A stretch of DNA of 14,449 nt from the NCBI GenBank assembly GCA_002469845.1, contig DKNZ01000007.1:1-14449 (forward strand). The letters run 5' to 3'. How positions within the stretch are numbered: position 1 is the first letter of the stretch; the number at the start of each line of letters is the position of its first letter. This DNA comes from Cellvibrionales bacterium UBA7375. Lineage in GTDB: Bacteria > Pseudomonadota > Gammaproteobacteria > Pseudomonadales > Porticoccaceae. The translations under genes were made by a program, and so were the position numbers. Positions 7,397 through 12,479 of the stretch are shown here, in pieces. The notes under the pieces were generated by a model, which saw only the letters and a program-made list of their open reading frames with translations, had not been told where the DNA came from and did no database searches.

Positions 7397-7893
7397 GATA
7401 AGGGTTGCCATTCAAATACCACTGGCCACAAGTCTTGGCTTGCTTTATCAAACTCTTGCCAATGTTCACCGATAGATTTATTAGTCAAAGGATGAATCAT
7501 ATCCGCGGCTAATTCCGCAAGGGGTTGAAGTACAAACGCATTTTTTAACACTTCATTTCTCGGCAACCTAATGCCATCAATTTCACCTGCAAGATTATCA
7601 ACCGTTAAAATATCTATATCTAAACTTCGAGGACCAAATTTAGGCGCATTGCGATCACGGCCATTACAGTCTTCAATATATTTTAAAATCTTGGTAATTT
7701 CAGCCACAGTTAGGTCAGAATTAATACCTACAACTAGGTTGTAAAAACTATCGCCCTCAAAACCGACAGCAACAGATTCATAAACAGTAGATATTTCCAG
7801 TGCACCAAAATGATTAGCAAGAGCATCAAGCGCAGCGCCTATGTGGCGTTCACGATTAATATTGCTACCAAGGCTCAAGTAAATCAACGCCAT
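7393..7893 (-). CDS. folK: 2-amino-4-hydroxy-6-hydroxymethyldihydropteridine pyrophosphokinase (HPPK)
   Basis: A 166-residue HPPK that transfers pyrophosphate from ATP to 6-hydroxymethyl-dihydropterin, the step between FolB and dihydropteroate synthase. Visible motifs are the N-terminal LSLGSNINRE (6-15), FYNLVVGI (50-57) and the family signature KFGPRSLDIDIL (85-96), whose D92 and D94 match the magnesium-binding aspartates. The distal segment reads RLPRNEVLKNAFVLQPLAEL: arginine stands where the commoner 'LPHP' histidine is found. Start ATG 7891-7893 overlaps the folB stop by one base (TAATG), indicating coupled translation. The stop (TAG) overlaps the stop of the convergent pteridine reductase gene, leaving no room for an intergenic terminator. 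Confidence 0.95.
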   Translation of the reverse strand: MALIYLSLGSNINRERHIGAALDALANHFGALEISTVYESVAVGFEGDSFYNLVVGINSDLTVAEITKILKYIEDCNGRDRNAPKFGPRSLDIDILTVDNLAGEIDGIRLPRNEVLKNAFVLQPLAELAADMIHPLTNKSIGEHWQEFDKASQDLWPVVFEWQPLS

Positions 7894-8264
7894 TAAACAG
7901 CAACTCCATCCGGTTTTTCACCGCGCTGTATCAGGATTCCAACATCTTTAGAACCGCGCAAAGCGCCCGGCTTGCTAACACGCAACTTTAACCATGGCAC
8001 CGAAAATTCGTTAAGAACAATGGCGGCCACTTCTTCTGCCATGCGCTCTACAAGTAAAAACTCACTTCCCTCAATAAAGGCGATTAATCGTTTGGCAATG
8101 GATTTATAATTCAAAGCATATTGAATATCATCGGTTTCCCCTGCTTTACGAATATCATGGGCCATTTCTAAATCCAAGCTTACAGTCTGCTTAACTTCTC
8201 GCTCCCAATCATAGATTCCAATGATGGTTTCAATGCGCAAATCTCTAATATAAACAATATCCAT
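7893..8264 (-). CDS. folB: Dihydroneopterin aldolase
   Basis: A 123-residue protein of normal length that converts 7,8-dihydroneopterin to 6-hydroxymethyl-dihydropterin plus glycolaldehyde in folate synthesis. Conserved features are IIGIYDWEREVKQ (14-26) with the substrate-site acidic residue at E21, LNYKSI (51-56) with Y53, LLVERMAEEVA (70-80) with the pterin-anchoring E73, and VSKPGAL (96-102) with the catalytic K98. These match the FolB family, which assembles as an octamer. Dihydroneopterin triphosphate epimerase (FolX) is a paralogue, but direct coupling to folK favours FolB. Start overlaps the tsaD stop and its stop overlaps the folK start, each as TAATG. Confidence 0.94.
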   Translation of the reverse strand: MDIVYIRDLRIETIIGIYDWEREVKQTVSLDLEMAHDIRKAGETDDIQYALNYKSIAKRLIAFIEGSEFLLVERMAEEVAAIVLNEFSVPWLKLRVSKPGALRGSKDVGILIQRGEKPDGVAV

Positions 8265-9304
8265 TAACTTAATTCCTCAATTGAAGTCAGATCTTGTAAC
8301 GGCCAACGAGGCGTAACTGACAGCGCCAAATCGCTGTGTTCACCGGCAAGTAACCTCTGGCAGCCCGCATAGGCAATCATTGCCCCATTATCAGTGCAAA
8401 ATTCATGACGGGCATAAAAAACTTGAGCCTTATTTTTCACTAATTCAGCTTCTAATTTTTCTCGTAAGCGCTTGTTTGCAGAAACACCACCAGCAATTAT
8501 CAGTTTGCTCATGTTCGTTTGCACAAGTGCTCGTTTGCATTTTATCACTAATGTATCGACCACAGCTTCCTGAAAACCAGCACAAATATCCAAAACGGTC
8601 TGTTCATCAGGTAATGGTTTTTTACCGCGGTATTTATCAATTAAATTTCGAGTATGTGTCTTTAAACCAGAAAAACTAAAATCTAAATCCGGTCGATCTG
8701 TCATGGGCCGAGGAAAATCAAAGCGATCAACCTGACCTTTTTCAGCCATACCAGCCAAAACAGGCCCTCCGGGGTAATCTAAATCTAGCATCTTCGCGGT
8801 CTTATCAAAGGCTTCACCCGCAGCATCATCAAGCGATTCACCAAGCAAATCATACTGACCAATTCCCTTAACATGCACCAGCTGAGTGTGACCACCCGAA
8901 ACCAATAAGGCTATAAAAGGAAACTCAGGCGGCGTATCTTCAAGCATAGGTGCTAGTAAATGGCCTTCCATATGATGGACACCAATCACCGGTACATCTA
9001 AAGTAAATCCAAGGGCTGTTGCCATCGAACCCCCTACCATAAGTGCTCCCATTAAACCGGGACCAGCTGTGTAGGCAATACCATCAATTTGTTGCTTGCC
9101 AATGCCTGATTTTGCAAGCACCTCATTTAACATGGGTAAAATTTTACGCACATGGTCTCGAGATGCCAGTTCCGGCACTACACCACCATAGTCAGCATGA
9201 AGGGCCACTTGAGAATAAAGACTATGGGCCAATAGGCCGCGTTTACTGTCATAGACAGCAAAACCAGTTTCATCGCAAGATGTTTCAATTCCAAGTACAA
9301 GCAT
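8264..9304 (-). CDS. tsaD: tRNA N6-threonylcarbamoyladenosine transferase TsaD
   Basis: A 346-residue cytoplasmic Kae1/Gcp-family ATPase-fold enzyme. With TsaB and TsaE it transfers the threonylcarbamoyl group to A37 of ANN-decoding tRNAs. Motifs: MLVLGIETSCDET at the N-terminus, the metal-binding HHMEGH (110-115, H111 and H115), VSGGHTQLV (135-143), DDAAGEAFDKTA (159-170), SFSGLKT (210-216), AGGVSAN (271-277) and D305 (FCTDNGAM). The frame extends upstream to ATG 9368-9370, but ATG 9302-9304 gives the canonical MxVLGIETSCDE start, so I chose it. No good Shine-Dalgarno precedes it. It is first in the tsaD-folB-folK operon and divergent from rpsU, the arrangement seen widely in gammaproteobacteria. 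Confidence 0.97.
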   Translation of the reverse strand: MLVLGIETSCDETGFAVYDSKRGLLAHSLYSQVALHADYGGVVPELASRDHVRKILPMLNEVLAKSGIGKQQIDGIAYTAGPGLMGALMVGGSMATALGFTLDVPVIGVHHMEGHLLAPMLEDTPPEFPFIALLVSGGHTQLVHVKGIGQYDLLGESLDDAAGEAFDKTAKMLDLDYPGGPVLAGMAEKGQVDRFDFPRPMTDRPDLDFSFSGLKTHTRNLIDKYRGKKPLPDEQTVLDICAGFQEAVVDTLVIKCKRALVQTNMSKLIIAGGVSANKRLREKLEAELVKNKAQVFYARHEFCTDNGAMIAYAGCQRLLAGEHSDLALSVTPRWPLQDLTSIEELS

Positions 9305-9317
9305 TATTAAATTTATA

Positions 9318-9334
9318 CAGACCTTTAGGATCTG
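9318..9334 (-). other. Small hairpin in the tsaD leader
   Basis: On the minus strand CAGA-T-CC, loop TAAA, GG-TCTG can fold into a 6-bp stem with one bulged base, ending 13 nt before the tsaD ATG. It includes the only AGG-like ribosome-binding sequence nearby, so it may limit ribosome access. The stem is short, and the role is inferred. Confidence 0.35.
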
Positions 9335-9460
9335 CAACTTTAACCTCAATGTTAGTTTGTGTGAACCCATTGGTTTATTTTAAGGAACAAAAAGTCCGTT
9401 AATAAGGATAAATTCATCCTTTACTGGGGTTTTTCGACTAAAATTTATAAATAAACCGCT

Positions 9461-9490
9461 AAAAAAACTGTAAAAAGGCAAAAAAATTTT
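9461..9490 (+). promoter_or_regulatory. Phased A-tracts (UP-element-like) upstream of rpsU promoter
   Basis: Three A-tracts at 9461-9467, 9472-9476 and 9480-9486 have centres about 9-10 bp apart, in phase with the helix, and are followed by TTTT. Relative to the predicted start they fall at about -60 to -37, where an UP element contacts the RNA polymerase alpha C-terminal domain. Intrinsic curvature is also expected. Confidence 0.55.
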
Positions 9491-9517
9491 GCATCAATAG
9501 GGGTAAATGTATAGACT
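9489..9517 (+). promoter_or_regulatory. Probable rpsU operon promoter with GC-rich discriminator
   Basis: TTGCAT (9489-9494) lies 17 bp from TAGACT (9512-9517); alternatively TATAGA at 9510-9515 is the -10. The bases after the -10 are ACGCGCCC, a GC-rich discriminator of the kind found at stringently (ppGpp/DksA) controlled ribosomal promoters. The hexamers are only moderate matches; the surrounding architecture is what supports the call. The predicted start near 9522-9524 leaves a leader of about 65 nt. Confidence 0.55.
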
Positions 9518-9588
9518 ACGCGCCCTTACAGATTAGCAGTTTATTTATACTTCTGATTACATATTTACAACGACAGGATTATGCATCA

Positions 9589-9804
9589 ATGCCAAGTGTG
9601 CGTCTTAAAGAAAATGAACCGTTTGACGTAGCGTTACGACGCTTCAAACGTTCATGTGAAAAAGCAGGAATTCTAGCTAAGGTTCGCTCAAAAGAATTTT
9701 ATGAGAAACCAACCTGGGAACGCAAGCGCAAAGGCGCTGCAGCTGTTAAGCGAAACCTCAAAAAGGTTTCTCGCGAATCACGCAAATTCCAAAGGTTGTA
9801 CTAG
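9589..9804 (+). CDS. rpsU: 30S ribosomal protein bS21
   Basis: A 71-residue, highly basic protein of exactly the enteric length. The core ENEPFDVALRRFKRSCEKAG (8-27) is nearly invariant in bS21, and the C-terminal half is Lys/Arg-rich, ending RKFQRLY. bS21 joins the 30S subunit late, near the anti-Shine-Dalgarno end of 16S rRNA, and is needed for initiation on natural mRNAs. AGGA at 9575-9578 lies 10 nt before the ATG. An out-of-frame ATG at 9581 sits too close to the same AGGA and opens only a 16-codon frame. It is the first gene of the macromolecular synthesis operon and is followed by a terminator that should make it the most highly expressed member. Confidence 0.98.
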   Translation: MPSVRLKENEPFDVALRRFKRSCEKAGILAKVRSKEFYEKPTWERKRKGAAAVKRNLKKVSRESRKFQRLY

Positions 9805-9841
9805 ACTCTCTTTTACTGAGACGATCAGTATAATTTCTAGC

Positions 9842-9866
9842 AAAGAGCGCCTTGAGGCGCTTTTTG
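9842..9866 (+). terminator. Rho-independent terminator/attenuator between rpsU and yqeY
   Basis: A 6-bp stem AGCGCC / GGCGCT with a TTGA loop, preceded by A residues and followed by a run of T. The stem is GC-rich and the structure is the clearest terminator in the window. It sits 41 nt after the rpsU stop and before yqeY-dnaG. In E. coli a terminator at the equivalent place lets only part of transcription continue into dnaG, and the same role is inferred here. Confidence 0.88.
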
Positions 9867-9920
9867 TGTTTCTAGCAATCGTTGATATACATTATTTTTA
9901 AATCTCTATGGAGAATGACC

Positions 9921-10364
9921 ATGAGCCTTAAAGGACAAATCAATAACGCAATGAAAGATGCCATGCGAGCCAAAGACAAGCCGCGTCTAGGTGCAATTCG
10001 TCTTATTCAAGCCGAAGTGAAACGCATTGAAGTCGATGAGCGCATTGAAGTCGATGACCAGCGTTTGGTTGCGATTATGGACAAAATGATCAAACAGCGT
10101 CGCGACTCCATTACTCAGTATGAAGCAGCAGGTCGCGATGAACTAGCAGCCATCGAAATTGCAGAAATCAAGGTAATTCAAGATTTCCTTCCAACTGCAC
10201 TCACAGAACAAGAAATTGATGAACTTATACAAGCAGCTATAGCCACAACTGGCGCAGAATCCATGCGTGATATGGGCAAGGTAATGGGTATATTAAAGCC
10301 TCAAATTCAAGGCCGAGCTGATGCTGGTGCCGTGAGTGCTGGGGTAAAAAAAGCACTAGTATAA
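9921..10364 (+). CDS. GatB/YqeY domain-containing protein
   Basis: A 147-residue, mostly helical protein of the GatB/YqeY family, homologous to the tail domain of the GatB amidotransferase subunit that contacts tRNA. Recognisable segments are an N-terminal helix (MSLKGQINNAMKDAMRAKDK), MIKQRRDSITQYEAAGRDELA, VIQDFLPTALTEQEI and a C-terminal DMGKVMGILKPQIQGRADAGAVS. The biochemical role of stand-alone YqeY proteins is unproven; a tRNA-related role is suggested by homology only. Start ATG 9921 is fixed by GGAG at 9910-9913 (7-nt spacing); the frame opens earlier at 9882 without support. It lies between rpsU and dnaG, as in pseudomonads but unlike E. coli. An in-frame hexapeptide duplication is present at residues 35-46. 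Confidence 0.93.
   Translation: MSLKGQINNAMKDAMRAKDKPRLGAIRLIQAEVKRIEVDERIEVDDQRLVAIMDKMIKQRRDSITQYEAAGRDELAAIEIAEIKVIQDFLPTALTEQEIDELIQAAIATTGAESMRDMGKVMGILKPQIQGRADAGAVSAGVKKALV
10023..10057 (+). repeat. Two-copy in-frame tandem repeat in yqeY
   Basis: The 17-nt sequence CGCATTGAAGTCGATGA occurs at 10023-10039 and again at 10041-10057, a period of 18 nt. It encodes RIEVDE-RIEVDD (residues 35-46). Identity of third codon positions as well as residues suggests a recent duplication or homogenisation of an older sequence repeat. Confidence 0.85.
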
Positions 10365-10432
10365 AAACTCAGTTTATTTCCCGCCATAACCAGTTACACT
10401 ATAGGTCAAAATAAATAGCTTACACTGAAATC

Positions 10433-12373
10433 ATGGCTGGCTTAATTCCACAAAGTTTTATAGATGATCTCCTAGACCGCACCGACATAGTCAATCTGGT
10501 CAATAGTCGAGTGCCGCTCAAAAAGACCGGAAAAAGTCATAAAGCATGCTGCCCCTTCCATGAAGAAAAAAGCCCATCATTCACTGTTGCTGAAGATAAA
10601 CAATTTTATTATTGCTTTGGTTGCGGTGCCGGCGGCAATGCACTTAGCTTTGTTATGGAATTTGATCGTATCGATTTTATGCCTGCAGTTGAGCTATTAG
10701 CCAAAAATGCCGGACTTGAAGTGCCCAGAGAAGAAAACGCAAATCCCAAAGCCAAACAACATCGCGATGATTTATATTCGGTATTGACTGAATCCGATAA
10801 ATTCTTCCGACAAAAATTGCGCACAGAAGAAGCCAAGCCAGCAGTTGACTACCTAAAGTCACGAGGATTAACCGGTAAAATTGCCGCACAATTTGGCGTT
10901 GGTTTTGCTCCACAAGGCTGGAATAACCTGATGAAAACTGTGGGGACCAATGATGAAAAAACCAAATTGCTGGCAGACTCTGGCATGCTTGTTGTCAAGC
11001 CTGAAGAGAAAAAACAATACGATCGATTTCGTCACCGTATTATGTTCCCAATACGAGATCAACGGGGACGAACACTAGGTTTTGGCGGTAGAGTTCTAGA
11101 CGATAGCACACCAAAATACCTCAACTCCCCAGAGACCCCAGTATTTCATAAAGGCAGAGAACTTTATGGTCTCTATGAAGCACGACAAGCACTCAAAGAA
11201 ATACCCTATTTACTAATGGTTGAGGGCTATATGGATGTTATTGCCCTCGCCCAATACGGCATTAACAACGCAGTCGCCACTTTGGGAACTGCCCTGACAG
11301 AGAATCATCTGCAAAAGTTATTTAGATACACCAGTGAAATTGTTTTTTGTTTTGATGGTGATAGTGCAGGACGCCGAGCCGCGTCTCGCTCATTGGATAT
11401 AGCCCTGCCAGAAATGCGCGATGGCGTAACTGCAAAATTTTTGTTTTTACCTGACGGTGAAGACCCGGACACCATGGTAAGAAACTTAGGCACAGAAAAA
11501 TTCAAATCTCAAATAGAAAGCGCTACGCCATTATCAGAATTTTTATTTGAAGAACTAAGCGCAGATATAGAGACTGAAACTGGAGAAGGAAAAGCCAAAT
11601 TAAGCAAACTAATTGCACCCAAAATTAACCGTATCCCAGCTGGTGTATTCAAACAGCTTATGCTCGAAGAGTTATCTCGAAAAACAGGTATCAGTGCGGA
11701 TGATTTAAAAACCTATGTGGGTAGCCAGACAAACATACAGGTTAGTACCCAAAATAATAGTTATCCAGAAACACAAAAAAGTGCCACCAATAATGCATCT
11801 CAAGATTGGACCACTGAACCAGTTCCTACAAGTGATGACTATGGTTTTGCAGCAAGCATTGGAGGGGAAAAAACCTCTAAAATACGCCTTACACCCATCA
11901 AGCACCTTACAGCATTGTTAATCAATCACCCCCAACTAGCAGAGCATATTGATAGTATTGAGCTTCTTGAACTAGCAACAGATACTGACACAGCACTATT
12001 CCTAAAACTATTAAAAGTGGTTAAAAGTAATCCAGATTACAAGCCATCCCATATATTTGCTTATTGGCACGGAACTTATAGCGACTCACAGGAAACTCAG
12101 ATTCTGCAAGAGCTTGCCGCAATTGAGCTCTATCACCCACCATCGGGGACCGGCAGAGATGATAATCAAGAGTTTTGTGATGCCTATAAACATGTGGTGA
12201 AAGAAGCTTTTTATAATCTTCCCCCAGGCGATAAAGCAGAGCACTTACTTGGCCAAGAAAAGCTTGATGAAAGGCAAATAAAACAATTACATAGATTGCG
12301 CTTAGAGCTACCAAAGGATGAAAAATCTGTTCAACTTAAAGAACAAATTAAGCATAGATTGCTTAGCCTCTAG
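10433..12373 (+). CDS. dnaG: DNA primase
   Basis: A 646-residue primase that synthesises RNA primers for replication together with DnaB helicase. The N-terminal CHC2 zinc-binding domain has C40, H43, C61 and C64 (CCPFHEEKSPSF...YYCFGCG). The polymerase core contains the Toprim motif EGYMDVIAL (264-272) with E264, then FDGDSAGRRAA (307-317) with D308 and D310. A polar Ser/Thr/Asn/Gln-rich linker (about 430-480) leads to the C-terminal helical DnaB-binding domain. All catalytic residues are present. The ATG at 10433 gives the normal MAGxIPQxFIDDLL start, but no Shine-Dalgarno precedes it, implying low translation. The 68-bp gap after yqeY has no terminator, so expression probably comes from rpsU readthrough. 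Confidence 0.98.
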   Translation: MAGLIPQSFIDDLLDRTDIVNLVNSRVPLKKTGKSHKACCPFHEEKSPSFTVAEDKQFYYCFGCGAGGNALSFVMEFDRIDFMPAVELLAKNAGLEVPREENANPKAKQHRDDLYSVLTESDKFFRQKLRTEEAKPAVDYLKSRGLTGKIAAQFGVGFAPQGWNNLMKTVGTNDEKTKLLADSGMLVVKPEEKKQYDRFRHRIMFPIRDQRGRTLGFGGRVLDDSTPKYLNSPETPVFHKGRELYGLYEARQALKEIPYLLMVEGYMDVIALAQYGINNAVATLGTALTENHLQKLFRYTSEIVFCFDGDSAGRRAASRSLDIALPEMRDGVTAKFLFLPDGEDPDTMVRNLGTEKFKSQIESATPLSEFLFEELSADIETETGEGKAKLSKLIAPKINRIPAGVFKQLMLEELSRKTGISADDLKTYVGSQTNIQVSTQNNSYPETQKSATNNASQDWTTEPVPTSDDYGFAASIGGEKTSKIRLTPIKHLTALLINHPQLAEHIDSIELLELATDTDTALFLKLLKVVKSNPDYKPSHIFAYWHGTYSDSQETQILQELAAIELYHPPSGTGRDDNQEFCDAYKHVVKEAFYNLPPGDKAEHLLGQEKLDERQIKQLHRLRLELPKDEKSVQLKEQIKHRLLSL

Positions 12374-12399
12374 AAAAAAAAGCTAATATCTATAGTAAA

Positions 12400-12436
12400 A
12401 TCTAAATTTACTGCGACAATAGGTAAATTTTTAGAT
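12400..12436. repeat. AT-rich inverted repeat spanning the rpoD -35 region
   Basis: ATCTAAATTTAC (12400-12411) pairs with GTAAATTTTTAGAT (12423-12436), allowing a two-base bulge in the right arm; the 11-nt centre holds the -35 hexamer. In dnaG readthrough mRNA it could fold into a stem, possibly a processing site; as DNA it could be an operator. No T-run follows, so it is not a typical terminator. Confidence 0.55.
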
Positions 12437-12441
12437 ATAAT
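12413..12441 (+). promoter_or_regulatory. Sigma-70 promoter directly upstream of rpoD
   Basis: GCGACA (12413-12418, four of six to consensus) and a perfect TATAAT (12436-12441) are 17 bp apart. The bases after the -10, TGCGCGCC, form a GC-rich discriminator. The predicted start near 12448 gives a leader of about 32 nt before the rpoD ATG at 12480. It would allow rpoD to be expressed independently of rpsU-dnaG transcription. Confidence 0.72.
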
Positions 12442-12444
12442 TGC

Positions 12445-12460
12445 GCGCCATTTTAGGCGC
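12445..12460. repeat. Inverted repeat at the rpoD transcription start
   Basis: GCGCC (12445-12449) and GGCGC (12456-12460) flank ATTTTA. The dyad overlaps the discriminator and predicted start point. In readthrough RNA it would form a 5-bp GC stem; no T-run follows. Confidence 0.5.
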
Positions 12461-12479
12461 ATATAACAGTACTTTAACT

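Noticed and set aside
8380..8679. Plus-strand frame within tsaD
   Set aside because: Antisense shadow of a strongly conserved gene; no initiation signals.
9368..9370. Upstream ATG as the tsaD start
   Set aside because: It would add 22 residues before the canonical MLVLGIETSCDE start and has no better ribosome-binding site; kept only as an alternative.
9404..9421. AAGGAT/ATCCTT inverted repeat in the tsaD-rpsU spacer
   Set aside because: Only 6 bp with a 6-nt loop, not aligned with a recognised promoter, and expected by chance in AT-rich DNA.
9829..9834. Perfect TATAAT just upstream of the rpsU terminator
   Set aside because: No -35-like hexamer at 16-18 bp and no extended -10; a transcript from it would meet the terminator at once.
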